Positions 10,124-22,369 are shown, counted from the stretch's first letter. The stretch: 64,000 bases of DNA from Misgurnus anguillicaudatus (GCF_027580225.2 NC_073342.2:13613001-13677000); one strand, 5' to 3'. Translations and numbers: made by a program. Notes: a model not told the origin generated them from the sequence alone.

Positions 10124-11313
10124 GGGTCATTCTACAAAAATGGTGGAAATGCTTGTCCCTTGCTTTTGCAGACCCCTTAATCATTTAATTTGACCCAATA
10201 ATCCCATAATGATATATATATTTAATAAATATAGACTGTCCTTAACATGATAAAAGAGTTTGTTTATGTACTTTTCTTTTTTTAAACTTTTTTTTAAATG
10301 TCTGGCCCTGAAATTTGCCCTGTCCCTTTTATCATGCATGGAAGTTGAACTGTGTACTTCTTATTTAAAACCATGTTTTTTGTAAAACAAATCTAATTTA
10401 CATTTACCTTTAACCTTGTATGAATTTACTACAAAACTGAAATGGTAAAAATACACTATTAATATAAATAATATCAAATAAATATTTGTCCACCAAATTT
10501 ATGTCATTGGTGTTACCCTACCCAAAACACTTTTATTTTGAAACAATGCATCAGCTCTTTGAAGTTTTTCATGGGTCAAGAGGTCAGTGAAAGAAGTGCA
10601 GTGGAGGAAGGCAAAATGTTTTTGAGATGTCTTACCTTATTTGTCTAAAATATCATGATAAGAATTTTGAGATAAGATTTTTTGGATGTCATTAGTGTTA
10701 CTCTTTTTTTTTTTATAACTGGGAGTGTTAAGATCTTTACATAAAAATACATTATACTGAATAAGTATGTGATTGTTACATCTCTGATGAAATGGCACAT
10801 GGCAGCCATTTTGTTAAAATATTAGTTTTTTTCTGTAAATTGTCATTGGTGTTCCCATCATTGTTGTTACTGTCATTGGTGTTACTTCTCTAATGAGTAC
10901 TTTTTATATTCCAATTTTGTCATTGGTGTTACATTGTGTCATTGGTGTTAAACCAAGTTTTGGTGTTATGAATGTATTTTGTTGTACTTTCTAGTAATTT
11001 TTCTCCGCTTTTCTTGCTGTTATCATTCCTCTACTCAACCTTTAACTAAATACACAAGCTGTAATGAGAAAAAATATTTAGTATCAACATTAATGTTGTT
11101 TAAATCACAGGTAACACCAATGACAAATAAATGACTCATGGATTCTTTATTAAAATGTATTAAAAAGTTAAAAATAGATTAAGCTCCCCGCTTTGCGGAT
11201 TCATAGAATTGACAAGTTAATTAATGCTATTATAGAAGTTTTGGGTATATTGAAAGAAGTTAATTTAAGCAAATTTCCATCACCCGAATTCCACCTTTTC
11301 TGTAGAATGACCC
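10124..11313 (+). mobile_element. Non-autonomous DNA element with iterated GTCATTGGTGTTAC, copy 1
   Basis: Ends GGGTCATTCTACAAAAATGG and its near-complement ending TCTGTAGAATGACCC give about 25-bp terminal inverted repeats. ATAT lies on both sides, a possible short target duplication. A second copy at 34911-36331 is collinear over almost the whole length, which fixes both boundaries. GTCATTGGTGTTAC occurs exactly near 10503, 10879 and 10918, in variant form near 10687, 10845 and 10938, and inverted near 11111. No transposase is encoded. The superfamily could not be assigned. Confidence 0.75.
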
Positions 11314-12273
11314 ATATATGATAAGCATGTCTGTCCAAAAAAAGTGAACTATAATGAATGTATTTTTGCTTTAAAATAATAATGTACAGAAGCTAAGAAT
11401 ACAGTGCGAGCAGAGGTCGAAAGTGCAAATAATACTATTTTTGTTCTGCCTGTTCGACTACATAACAGCTTGTGAAATAGCCTAACAGATCAGTTCTGAC
11501 TCACTACCCAACTCAACCAGCTCACCTTTGGGTCAAAGCACGATCGGGCACAGCTCTTCAATTTCCCATTAGCCTGTGTGAGCTCTTTGTTGCTATATTC
11601 GTGTTTTGTCGTTTTAGTCCACTTTTGTTGCTTATTTTAACCGGCTGGGATGTTGGACATCGATAAAATTGTACAGAACATCAAGCTCAGTTGGGTGGAG
11701 GGATGCCTATGTGTTTTTGCATTGCACGCGAGCCATTAAGCTTGCATTGATCCACAGCTCTGAGATGATGTCACAAATTGCCGGGAGCTTGCCTGGGGGA
11801 GTTTTTTTCCAAGGCTTTCCTGATTTTGCCAAGTGGTCGATGTCCTCAGGGAAACATTATGTTGACCCTGACAACATTTCAATCAACCAATCAGATTTAA
11901 GTTTAGGGTTTGTTTCAAGTTTAAGCTTACAACCAGGATTAGCTGCTAGAATCTAGACGATTGTGATGCTCCTTACCATGTTTGAAAGATTCAGTCACAA
12001 TGCAATGATAACAAAAGTTAAATTACAGGCTGTGAGTATGATAATGTCAGTCTTTCCTACATCACCAATCCCTGGTAGTAAACTGTTGCCTACAATCCGT
12101 GTGTTTTTTGTAGTCCAAGAAAATAGGCCGCATTACATAAGTATCACTGCGCCACTGTTGCTACATAGCCTACTGATTTATGAAAATAAACACCACAGTC
12201 ATTAATCATATTTTAAATTGTTCTACAATTGCACAATTATGGCGATATCCAGATAAATGTCAATAAATATTGT
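11314..12273. other. No gene or repeat recognised
   Basis: Low-repeat sequence. Open stretches at 11669-11956 and 11963-12205 show no known domain. Confidence 0.4.
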
Positions 12274-12415
12274 TGAGTCATCTCGTCAATTAAGAGAAAA
12301 CGTTCTCTGAGGAGTTTCTATCTCAAATTCATATCTCTGCTATTATCCACTGGGTGGCGATCTTACCCAACTTAAACATTGACAGATTCAATAAACACTA
12401 AAAACAGTATGTATA

Positions 12416-14043
12416 CAGTATTGTTCAAAATAATAGCAGTACAATGTGACTAACCAGAATAATCAAGGTTTTTAGTATATTTTTTATTGCTACGTGGCAA
12501 ACAAGTTACCAGTAGGTTCAGTAAATTCTCAGAAAACAAACAAGACCCAGCATTCATGATATGCACGGTCTTAAGGCTGTGCAATTGGGCAATTAGTTGA
12601 AAGGGGTGTGTTCAAAAAAATAGCAGTGTCTACCTTTGACTGTACAAACTCAAAACTATTTTGTACAAACATTTTTTTTTCTGGGATTTAGCAATCCTGT
12701 GAATCACTAAACTAATATTTAGTTGTATGACCACAGTTTTTTAAAACTGCTTGACATCTGTGTGGCATGGAGTCAACCAACTTGTGGCACCTCTCAGCTG
12801 TTATTCCACTCCATGATTCTTTAACAACATTCCACAATTCATTCACATTTCTTGGTTTTGCTTCAGAAACAGCATTTTTGATATCACCCCACAAGTTCTC
12901 AATTGGATTAAGGTCTGGAGATTGGGCTGGCCACTCCATAACATTAATTTTGTTGGTTTGGAACCAAGACTTTGCCCATTTACCAGTGTGTTTTGGGTCA
13001 TTGTCTTGTTGAAACAACCATTTCAAGGGCATGCCCTCTTCAGCATAGGGCAACATGACCTCTTCAAGTATTTTAACATATGCAAACTGATCCATGATCC
13101 CTGGTATGCGATAAATAGGCCCAACACCATAGTAGGAGAAACATGCATATCATGATGCTTGCACCTCCATGCTTCACTGTCTTCACTGTGTACTGTGGCT
13201 TGAATTCAGAGTTTGGGGGTCGTCTCACAAACTGCCTGTGGCCCTTGGACCCAAAAAGAACAATTTTACTCTCATCAGTCCACAAAATGTTCCTCCATTT
13301 CTCTTTAGGCCAGTTGATGTGTTCTTTGGCAAATTGTAACCTCTTCTGCACATGCCTTTTTTTAACAGAGGGACTTTGCGAGGGATTCTTGAAAATAGAT
13401 TAGCTTCACACAGACGTCTTCTAACTGTCACAGTACTTACAAGTAACTCCAGACTGTCTTTGATCGTCCTGGAGGTGATCATTGGCTGGGCCTTTGCCGT
13501 TCTGGTTGTTCTTCTGTCCGTTTTGATGGTTGTCTTCCGTTTTCTTCCACGTCTCTCTGGTTTTGCTCTCCATTTTGGGGCGTTGGGGATCATTTTAGCT
13601 GAGCAGCCTATCATTTTTTGCACCTCTTTGTAGGTTTTCCCCTCTCCAATCAACTTTTTAATCAAAGTACGCTGTTCTTCTGAACAATGTCTTGAACGAC
13701 CCATTTTCCTCAGCTTTCAAATGCATGTTCAACAAGTGTTGGCTTCATCCTTAAATAGGGGCCACCTGATTCACACCTGTTTCTTCACAAAATTGATGAC
13801 CTCAGTGATTGAATGCCACACTGCTATTTTTTTTTGAACACACCCCCTTCAACTAATTCAACTAATTGCCCAATTGCACAGCCCCAAGAGCGTGCACATC
13901 ATGAATGCTGGGTCTCATCTGTTCCCCGAGAATCTACTGAACCTACTGGTAACTTGTTTGTCACGTAGCAATAAAAAAATATACTAAAAACCTTGATTAT
14001 TCTGGTTAGTCACATTGTACTGCTATTATTTTGAACAATACTG
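12416..14043 (-). mobile_element. Tc1-like DNA transposon with IR/DR ends
   Basis: Starts CAGTATTGTTCAAAATAATA and ends with its complement, flanked by TA on both sides (12414-12415 and 14044-14045), the Tc1/mariner target duplication. The inverted repeats run about 205 bases and each holds two direct repeats of the motif TTCAAAA(T)AATAGCAGT: outer copies at the tips, inner copies at 12607-12629 and 13817-13842. This is the IR/DR arrangement known from Sleeping Beauty-type fish elements. It is 1628 bp long and carries a broken transposase on the minus strand. Confidence 0.92.
12712..13704 (-). pseudogene. Tc1-like DD34E transposase, frameshifted
   Basis: Reading right to left, an ATG at 13704 opens an N-terminal region (MGRSRHCSEEQRTLIKKL) that fits the paired-type helix-turn-helix, with a basic stretch RRGRKRKTT. 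The frame then shifts near 13350 and again near 13150. The three pieces together give a normal Tc1 order: first catalytic Asp in WTDESKI near 13276, second in FQQDNDPKHT and the Glu in SPDLNPIENLWG, with 34 residues between the last two, as in the DD34E class. All three catalytic residues survive; the frameshifts make it inactive as it stands. It would have cut and pasted the surrounding element. Confidence 0.9.
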
Positions 14044-14297
14044 TATTTTGATGGCTCTGAATCTGATCTCTTACAAAAGTTCTTCACAAAATGTGAATTA
14101 TCTCAGCGTTTAGCTGAAAATTTGAGAGGTGATAAGAGAACAAATGGAGGTAGGATAAAAAAAAAAATTTTAAGCGGAGCGTCTGTACTTTCATTTGATA
14201 TATTTTATGTTTATTTAAAGAAGAAAATATTTCTGGAAGCCGTTAAACTAAAACTGGGTGGCAACTTTAAAAAAAAAAAATGCTGACGGGTAAAGAG

Positions 14298-14594
14298 TTA
14301 AGCATGCTTCCAAGCATATTTGAACATCACTTCAACAGTTGCACGATATAAATGTTAATGTATCAATTAGATGAATGTTGATTTATAAAAATAAACACCA
14401 CAGTCTTAAATCATATTTTCATTGTGTCTTTGCTGCGTCTGTGTTGCTTGAGCACCGCGCTCTGTTGCAGCCACACTTGATTTTGAGGAACTACTTTGTT
14501 TGGTGGAAGAGTAATATTTGTACTAATATAATTACAACCTATTTGTGTTTTATTTGATAAAATCCTCCTATGCATATGAAGTAACCGTTGTATA
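14298..14594. other. AT-rich spacer, nothing recognised
   Basis: Sequence between the TTAA element and the next hairpin. No gene or repeat was identified. Confidence 0.4.
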
Positions 14595-14745
14595 AAAGCA
14601 ATAAGCTCCGCAAAGCAGTGGGGTTACAGCGCATTTTATAACAGCTAAGGGGGTTTTAGGCACTCCGCTTCGTGTCGTGCCTAACAACGCCCCTTAGCTG
14701 TTATAAAATGCACTTTAACCCAGTGCTTCTTGGGGCTTATTGCTT
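14595..14745. repeat. Fold-back element with GCACTCCGCTTCG hairpin core
   Basis: About 150 bases form one long imperfect hairpin: AAAGCAATAAGC at the left pairs with GCTTATTGCTTT at the right, and GCATTTTATAACAGCTAAGG with its complement inside. The loop region at 14660-14680 is itself palindromic and differs by one base from the core of a different hairpin at 29316-29336. Confidence 0.75.
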
Positions 14746-15240
14746 TATTGGACTAATAGACTTAAAGTTCACTGTTGAAACAAATACTGTAGTTATTAGT
14801 GACAAATACCCAAATATTAATGTATAATATATAAAAAACATCTATGTTTTCTATATGTATACAGTATAATAAGTCATAATTGTATTCAACATACATAATT
14901 GTGAATTAATGCAATACAATATCAGATTACTATTGTATAATTTGTTTAAACTATGCAAAATTGTATGTTAATATGCATAATATAGATCATATTATTTCTA
15001 GATTAGATTTAGTTTTAATTAAAATAATGTTACACACACTAAATATGCTGGGTTTATTCAACCCATGTTTAGGTACACTGTCAGAAACAGATGGTCAAAA
15101 AATGTCCCCACACTCTAAAAATGCTAGGTTGTTTTTAACCCACAGGTGGGTAACTATTGGACAGAACACATTGCTGGGTTAAAATGACCCAAGTTTTAAC
15201 CCAACTGCTGGGTTGTTTCAACTTTTCAATTAAGAGTTAA
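14746..15240. repeat. AT-rich sequence with AACCCA/TGGGTT palindromic fragments
   Basis: From about 15040, short inverted blocks such as GCTGGGTTTATTCAACCCA and TTTTAACCCAACTGCTGGGTT occur in several copies. They resemble a common teleost hAT-like MITE that carries variable numbers of AACCC blocks. Boundaries are unclear. Bases 14746-15040 are AT-rich with nothing recognised. Confidence 0.5.
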
Positions 15241-15360
15241 AAATCGTCAATTAAGAGAAAATGATTCCCTGCCAATGACGAGTATTTCCAGCAACCCGTA
15301 ATACCGCTATTATCCACCAGGTGCTGTTCTTCCGCAACTTATAAATGCTGGAAGTAAATG
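15241..15360 (+). repeat. Fragment of the TTAA element family
   Basis: Shares CGTCAATTAAGAGAAAA, a CCCTGCCAATGACGAG block and a CTATTATCCACCAGGTG block with the copies at 44106 and 55048. Confidence 0.7.
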
Positions 15361-16637
15361 CTGGCTTAACCCATATCTTTAACCCAGAATCTACTGCATG
15401 TAAATACAAAATAGAACAGAAGCATCAATTTCAACCAAAAAATAATACAAATAAACCCCAAACACAGCAAGGGTGCGACTGCAGTGCACAATATCATTTT
15501 GTGTACTGCTGGGTGACAAACATTCACCGCTCGTACGCCGAGGTGATTTATTAGAGGAAAGTCCAACCACATAAACTTATTCACATTGTTCTGAAGCAAC
15601 AGGGCATGCTGGGTCCTGGAAAAGAGGCATGTTCGAAAGGTACAAAGATAAAATGTCAAACGCTGGGGGTGGGAGGGCGGCACAAGCGCTCAGGTCTATC
15701 GCCCCAGCGGGAGACCCTACGGACATTGAGCACACAATCTGGTTGGGGGGCTGGCATCGATCATAGTGACAGTATCTGCCACTTGTAACGTCGGAAATAA
15801 CAACTCTTTCAAAACAGTGCGGCGGGGTGTCACGGCCCCGTGCCGGATGAGAGAAAGTCATCTTTGACAAGCTACGGAAAATCTGTTTTGAACACAAAGC
15901 CTCAAAGGGCAATTTACTTTTATTCCTTCGAGTGCTTTTTGTTTTAACTGTCTTTGGATGTTATAAAAGATTTACTCCTGTTTTGTTATTCAGTAGAAAA
16001 AGACAAATGAGTACAATCCTTGTGCCGTATAGCTGTACACTTTTCTACGTATAATTTCTATATGAGGAAATATGAACTGACCACCAGAAGTCTATTGGCA
16101 TAAAAATATTTTCAAAGTTGATTTGTTTGCTCAACAGAGAGAGAATCTGTACAGAAAAGCAAAACTTTTGCTTAGCGTGGTTCTTAAGGTAAAGAGATCA
16201 AAGATCATTTTCTTCTTTCAGCAGTACAAATCAAGTATGCAGAACATCAATTTTGAATGCATCATACAGACCAATGCTTCTCACACCAGCTACCACTTCT
16301 GATATACCTGTATCACCTGACTGCACCTTACACAAGACATAAAGAATTCTCATATATTTATAGACTTTCTTGTTTAGTTTAGTACAGTGTCTTTAGTACA
16401 ACTAAGATCTTTGTCATGAACATATGTTGCTCAAGCTAAACAAGCAATTATGGCCTAATGTGATTAAAATATTTCAAAATAAAATAATTCAAACAGCTGG
16501 TATTGTGACACGTTCTCATTAATCATCTGAAACATCAAGTTAGATGTATAGAGGTAATCTGATAATAGATTTCTGTCCATCTATATTAAAAGCATATGCA
16601 TCACTGGGTATTGTGCAACAGAATCCAACTGAAAAAA
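15361..16637. other. No gene or repeat recognised
   Basis: Mixed sequence. Open stretches on both strands near 15577-15912 lack domains or splice context. Confidence 0.4.
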
Positions 16638-16664
16638 AATATATATATATATATATATATATAT
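16638..16664. repeat. (TA)n microsatellite, left of the long-TIR element
   Basis: About 27 bases of alternating AT immediately outside the left inverted repeat of the next element. Confidence 0.9.
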
Positions 16665-17671
16665 GAAGAGTTTGGTTCCAAAACGCAATAAATCCATTTG
16701 GACAAATTTCGGCAAAAACGTGTTTTCTATAACAAGAAAGTGACAAGATGAAAACCACTATTTTCTGTTACAAACGTTCCTATAGCATCTTTAGGTTATA
16801 AAAACATAAAAAATTCAAATCCATAACTTGATTTTCAAAGATTTATTATAAAAACGAATTATTTTTTCCACAAAATGCAATAAATCCATGACATTTTTTG
16901 TTTCAAAATGCTAGAAATCTATTAATTCAATGTATAAATGTGAATTCATCTTTGCCATTTTAAATTCATTTAGTTGACTAGTTGTACACACTGACTAAAA
17001 AAAATAAACATTATGTCATTAATCAAAACACTTTGTTATATTAATGACGCTGTCATTCCTGCGTTTATACTTGACGCCGTTGCTTAGCATTTTTCACAGC
17101 GATCAGCTGTAAAATGTTTTGGTCCTGCTCGATTTTCATTGACTGAGTAAAATAAGGGAAAGTTTTTCATAAGATCCCCTGGGGTCAATGTGTTATCATG
17201 ACAGAAACTTGATGCTATCGGCCAGGGCAAACAAACACCCATCTCCCGAGTGCCTCTTGCGTAAATGATTAGATGTTGATGGCTTACGTTTCTTTCGCAT
17301 CACAGGAAACCATCACAGGTTTATCAATGCCATTAAAGTATTATTTTGTTTTGTTTGTTGATCACGAAGTTCAAAGTAGATGAGGAAAACTAGGACTCCG
17401 TGTACTCAGCGCGCCGCCATTGTTTGTTTACATTGCGTGAATGATGCGCTGTAAGTTCTGGAATGGATTTATTACGTTCTGTAAAAAAGGAGGAGTGGCG
17501 TTTATCGCATTTTGGGAAAAAGGGAGAAAAGATGACAGAATAACACGGCGGATATTGGATTTTGCGTAAAATTAATTATTTACTTTTAAATACTGACCTG
17601 ATATAATACTGATTTTTGCAGTAACTCATTTTTTTCAAAAATGGCGTTTATCGCGTTTTGGAACCAAACTC

Positions 17672-17674
<3 letters not shown>
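16665..17674. mobile_element. Inverted-repeat element with GAAGAGTTTGGTTCC ends in a TA tract
   Basis: GAAGAGTTTGGTTCCAAAAC at the left is matched by its complement at the right end. Both ends lie directly against TA repeats, as expected if an element with a TA target duplication entered or seeded a TA tract. Inner parts carry partly palindromic AAACGCAATAAATCCATTT-like blocks. No transposase frame. Related sequence follows in inverted orientation at 17990-18165. Confidence 0.75.

Positions 17675-17742
<68 letters not shown>
17675..17742. repeat. (TA)n microsatellite, right of the long-TIR element
   Basis: About 68 bases of uninterrupted TA units next to the right inverted repeat. Confidence 0.95.
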
Positions 17743-17747
<5 letters not shown>

Positions 17748-17989
17748 CAACCGTTCTTTCTGGTTCTCGAATATGATTGGCTAAGAGCTATGCGATATTA
17801 TACTGATAACGGCACAGTAACCGCTTCACCTTTCGTATCATTCCGCCACCTAGTGAATGGAGGTCCTAAACAGGCTCATCTCTGAATGGAAAAACACAGA
17901 CGCCCTGTTTGTAAACACTCTCCGAGTGTCTCATTAGTTTACTAGCTAGTGATATAGAGCTATATCACACTCCTACTCCTACTACTATA

Positions 17990-18165
17990 TATTGCAAAAC
18001 GCAATAGATTTTAAAAAACAAGTTATCGCCAAAATCAGTATTGCATCAAGTCAGTATTTAAAAGTAAATTCTAAATTTTGCGCAAAATACAATATCCGCC
18101 TTGTTATTCTGTCATCTTTTCTCCGTTTTTTTCCCAAAACCCAATAAACGCCACTCCCCCTTTTC
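17990..18165 (-). repeat. Inverted fragment of the 16665-17674 element
   Basis: The stretch from CAAAACGCAATAGA to CCCAATAAACGCCACTCC is the approximate reverse complement of about 17480-17660. Confidence 0.65.
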
Positions 18166-18561
18166 TGTTTTGCAGTAAATCTGCTCAACAAATCACAGGG
18201 CTCCATTCCACGGATTGTAAACAAACAATGGCGGTGTGTTACTCAAGAGAAGATGGCTGTTCACTGAGTGCTGTATCCAAGCATGTTAACAGAAAGTTAA
18301 GTGGAAGGATAAAGTACATAACAAAAAGATGCTCAACCAACCCAGAGAACCGCAGCATTGAGAGGCTTATTAAGCTTAACCAATTCAAGAATTCGGGTGA
18401 ATTTAACACCGAATAGCCACCACACACAGACATAGTTGTCATTGTTGTCATATTTAAATTTTTGGGAAACTTCACTTTTTTTGAAAATATGCTCATTATT
18501 TAGCTCTCCTAGAGTTAAACATTTGATTTTTACTGTTTTGGGATCTATTCAGCCGATCTCC
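18166..18561. other. No gene or repeat recognised
   Basis: Short open frames on both strands without recognisable domains. Some of this may be the eroded remainder of the preceding inverted fragment. Confidence 0.35.
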
Positions 18562-20391
18562 GGGTCTGGCGGTACCACTTTTAGCATAGCTTAGCATAAT
18601 CCATTGAATCTGATTAGATAAGAGTTTGGATTTTTAAACTAAGACTCTTCTGTAGTTACATTGTGTACTAAGACCGACAGAAATTTAAAAGATTTTCTAG
18701 GTCGATATGGTTATGAACTATACTCTCATTCTGGTGTAATAATCAAGGACTTTGCTGCTGTAACATGGCTGAAGGAAGCGCAATTATGTTAATACTGCCC
18801 TTCAAAGGCAGAGTGCAGTATCTACGCAAACACTGAAACTGAGAAAAATGGCTTTAAAGTTTTTACACTAGCCAGCCAAACATGTTGTGGGTAGATTAGT
18901 GGTAATGCATTCATGTAATGCCTTGTTAGGAAGAAATTTTTATAGAAAAAAAAACATGACCACCGATGTGACCCTTGACTCTCAAAATGCAGATACTGCA
19001 CTCTGCCTTTGGATGACCTTTAACAACTAAAGCACTATTGCAATAGCAGAGTGCAGTATCTACGAACTAAATGTGTTCACTCAACTTTTTCTAATGCTTC
19101 TTAATACATTTTGATTGTTTTTAATAACTGTAATAGTTTTATTGATGTTTGCATGTTGTGAAAAATGCTAAAGATGCTAAAAATGCTCCTTTTACCACAA
19201 AGAGTATTTTACTCATTTTATTAATTTTTATTTATTAATTTACATTATACAAGGTTTGCTTTAAAAACAGTAGTTAAAAATTAACACAGATTAAAAATAG
19301 AAGAACATGTTTGTCCCAAAGACATTATTGTAACTAACAGTATGCCCATTTTAGTTAATTTTCATGTTGTCTCAAAGTAGCACAGTTATGTAAACTTAGA
19401 TATTCTTAAGATTATAGCTTAAGAAGTACTAAACAAAATGTTTTAATATTAAGTAGCCTACAAAATTAGTTCGTGGAAAAAGAGCACTTATTATGGAAGT
19501 GTACTTTTTCACCTAGCGTGCTTTCAGGTTGACTGGGCGCCGTTAACTTTGCCTAACAATATAACTTTACCAGACTCTTATCAAACAAAGGAGTAACCCC
19601 TGTCAATACAATTGGATTAGCTGCCTAAAAAGTGGAGAGATGTTCGAATCAACAAACACCAATGCGACTGAATCGGATTATATTATTATTGTCGGAGGAT
19701 ATTGCCTTCATGGATGAGCACAGGTAGGTCAAAACTTGCTAGCAGCTGGCTAGTTAACTACTTATAAAGCTGTAATTTGCCTATGTATGAGTTATTATCT
19801 TGCTATCTTCCTTACCCGTATTTGTTTATTTGCGTTTTAACGCGAGTTCAACCATCATTTGGACGCGGCATTGTGCCATGGTTGGTTTGTTGTTGTGTGT
19901 TACGATCGGGGAAAACCGCAGTATCTGCGGTGTCAAAGCCGGGGAAACAAAGCCAGAACGCAGTAACGTCACTTACTGCGGTTTGCCTTGGTATTAGCAT
20001 GGATTTTGTAGTTACTGCAATTTTGACACCCTCATTTCTCTGAAACGGGACAAAATTTAACTAAGAGACTTTGTCATAAGACAGAACAGATGTCATAAAG
20101 CTCGTTTCAAGCCTTAACTCCATTTTGACCAAGCGTGTAGTTACTGCGCTTTCGCTTTGGACGGCAGAATAGTCCCCTTGGTAACTTTCAAATGGGGCAC
20201 GGCGTAATATCATTACGCCTCCTGTAGCCATGGTACGGCAGCAAAGTCCTTGATTAAGTCCTTGACAAAGTTTGGTCTTAGTACACGATGCAACTAAAAA
20301 AAAGTCTAGTTTCAAATAGTAAAAATATCGAAACTCTTATTTTTGAGAGCGAATTATGCTAAGCTATGTTAAAAGTGGTACTGCCAGACCC
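18562..20391. mobile_element. 1.8-kb inverted-repeat element with GGGTCTGGCGGTACCAC ends
   Basis: GGGTCTGGCGGTACCACTTT with TTAGCATAGCTTAGCATAAT at the left is matched, inverted, at 20340-20391. Pairing continues inward for roughly 250-300 bases (CTTAGTACAC and AAGGACTTTGCTGC blocks on each side). The interior has three copies of GCAGAGTGCAGTATCTACG in alternating orientation (18808, 18989 inverted, 19046) and a 17-base palindrome at 19915-19931. No transposase frame was seen, so it is non-autonomous. The end sequence is a familiar cyprinid repeat; the superfamily was not assigned. Confidence 0.7.
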
Positions 20392-20399
20392 AAAAAAGT

Positions 20400-20887
20400 G
20401 GAGTGTCCACTCCTGAACCATAGACAACTTCAGAGGCATCTTACCTGGGCAATAAAGAAGTGAACTGTTGACCACTTCTGGACTGTTGCCAAATGGTCCA
20501 AAGTCCTCTTTTCAGATGCATGTTTTGTATTTCATTTGGAAACCAAGGAAATTTTACAGCACTTCATGCTTCCTTTTGCTGACCAACTTTTTAAAGATGC
20601 TGATTTCATCTTCCAGCAGGATATGGCACCTGCCCACACTGTCAAAAGTTGGTTAAATGACAGTGGTTTGGGTGTGATTGACAGGTCAGCAAACTCACCA
20701 GACCTGAAGCCCATAGAGAAATTCTGGGGTATTTTCAAAAGGAAAATGAGAAACAAGAAACCAAAAAAACAAAAAAAAAATGCAGATGAGCTGAAGGTCC
20801 TGGGGTTCCATACCACTTCAGCATTGCCTCCATGCCACGCCGTAATGAGGCAGTAATTAAAGCAAAAGCAGCCCGTAACAAGTATTG
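20400..20887 (+). pseudogene. Tc1-like transposase fragment, plus strand
   Basis: Catalytic-domain remnant. The first Asp motif survives as KVLFSDACF near 20508, the second as FQQDMAPAHT and the Glu as SPDLKPIEKFWG within the open stretch 20536-20856. Only 31 residues separate the second Asp and the Glu instead of 34, so a three-residue deletion is likely. The characteristic C-terminal tail (ending KAARNKY and a stop near 20887) is in another frame, so there is at least one frameshift. The DNA-binding N-terminus and both transposon ends are missing. It belongs to a different subfamily from the copy at 12712-13704. Confidence 0.85.
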
Positions 20888-21034
20888 AGTACATATGCAG
20901 TAAATGAACATACTTTCCAGAAGGTCAACAATTCACTAAAAATGTTTATTTTTCTATTGGTCGTATGAAATCTTTTAATTTGTTGAGATTTGTTAATTGG
21001 TTTTGTTAAATGTGAGCCAAAATCATCACAATAA
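20888..21034. other. AT-rich spacer
   Basis: No feature recognised between the Tc1 fragment and the hAT fragment. Confidence 0.4.
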
Positions 21035-21265
21035 AAAAAAGACAGGGGGGCCCCGTTTTATTATATTTTATAATTTTTTATACATTTTGTGTAAATAAAC
21101 CTCAGAAAAATAAGGCTACTAACCAACAACAGTACATTGTGTCATTTAATATGTTTTGTTTAATTCAAATTCATTGAGATTGTTTTATGTCATGAATTTT
21201 CTTTTGGGGTGAGGGGGGCCACGAAGGGATGCAACCTACACGAGAAAGTGAAAAGTTTGGTTTAC
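21035..21265 (+). repeat. Fragment of a non-autonomous hAT element
   Basis: GGGGGGCCCCGTTTTATTA and GGGGGCCACGAAGGGATGCA blocks match the element at 29103-29678. The terminal CAGTGGTTCTC repeats are missing. Confidence 0.65.
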
Positions 21266-22177
21266 ACTGCACTTGTGTTGGAGTCAAGTTTTGCCCCCAA
21301 AAAATCGATCATAGCTATAAACAGTTCAGTCAAGGTAGAGCCAACCAGTTAACTTACAGTATTACTTCCATGAGGACACCAAATAGAGAGCAGAATCTAT
21401 GAAATATGCAAGATGACCTCATTTTGTGTGTCCATTGACCCTTGAAAGACATTTAAGCTTTGTTACTGGAGTCAAGGCCTGCTGAGAATGTGAATGAATG
21501 AATCAGTACAATATATTACGTAAAAAGAAAGATTGTTGTACCTTAGGGACAGTCTGTGAAGACACACACATTGCATTTGCCAGGCCATTACCAATACTCT
21601 ATCAAAAATATCAATAAGCCATTGAAAAGCTGCAGCAAGGAGACATCTGTAGTTGTGTATTATATAAATGGATGTTGAGTTGACCTGCAATGTCAGAGGT
21701 GACGCAGAGATCATTACATTAGTGGATTAACAGGCCTGGCCTTATATCTTCTAGCCTTCTTCACAGGCCTCTTGTCATTTTAAAGGACAATGCCTCCAAA
21801 AACTCATTACCCAATTCAATATGCAAATGATTCGATTTTCACAGAAACCCAGTTTCCCCGGATTACTTTGCTAGGCCCCCTGAGGGCAGCGTCTAAGACT
21901 CAATTCTGTAGCTCAGCGAATCGATACCACCGTGCCACAGTCAGCATATGTCGGAACTTCTAATGCGCTGGGGAGCAAGACACCAAAGTTCTTGCCTTGA
22001 TGCCCCAAAACCTTTCATTGGCCAATCTGCTATTAAAGTGTCATAGAGGAAACATTTTGGGCTGTGTGGTTAACTCAAGATCCTTGAACTTCTAAAGAAC
22101 GTTTCTGTTTCACAATAGGTTCTTTGTAGTGGATAAAGGTTCTAGAGGCTAACAAAGAAATGGTTCTTCTATTGGCG
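21266..22177. other. No gene recognised
   Basis: Mostly unique-looking sequence. A short block near 22090-22165 with GGTTCTTTGTAGTGGATAAA resembles the trace near 7900 and is probably a dispersed repeat. Confidence 0.4.
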
Positions 22178-22369
22178 TTTCTCCATTGCAAAGTACCCCA
22201 CGGTTTGGTTTAGGTCAGGTCGGGGGGGCTTTTCCACTGGGTGCAGTACGTAGTACCCAATACTTTTTATAGTACCACCTCGGTCGGGGTTCCAAGCGAC
22301 CTGGGCTGATACCAAAACGTGACGTGAAAACACTGTAGATCACCGATTGGTCTAAGAGAATCGTCACTA

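Larger units (their letters stand above)
12274..14297 (+). mobile_element. TTAA-type non-autonomous element, left end lost, hosting a Tc1 copy
   Basis: The outer parts (12274-12415 and 14044-14297) match the family at 55048-55539: the TCTCGTCAATTAAGAGAAAA block, a CTATTATCCACTGGGTGG block, and on the right a GGGTAAAGAG end followed by TTAA at 14298. The first ~40 bases of the left end are missing. A Tc1-like element sits inside, so this copy predates that insertion. Confidence 0.7.

Noticed and set aside
17658..17885. Open frame starting MEPNSSYIYIYIYIY
   Set aside because: It is a reading of the TA microsatellite and the end of the inverted-repeat element.
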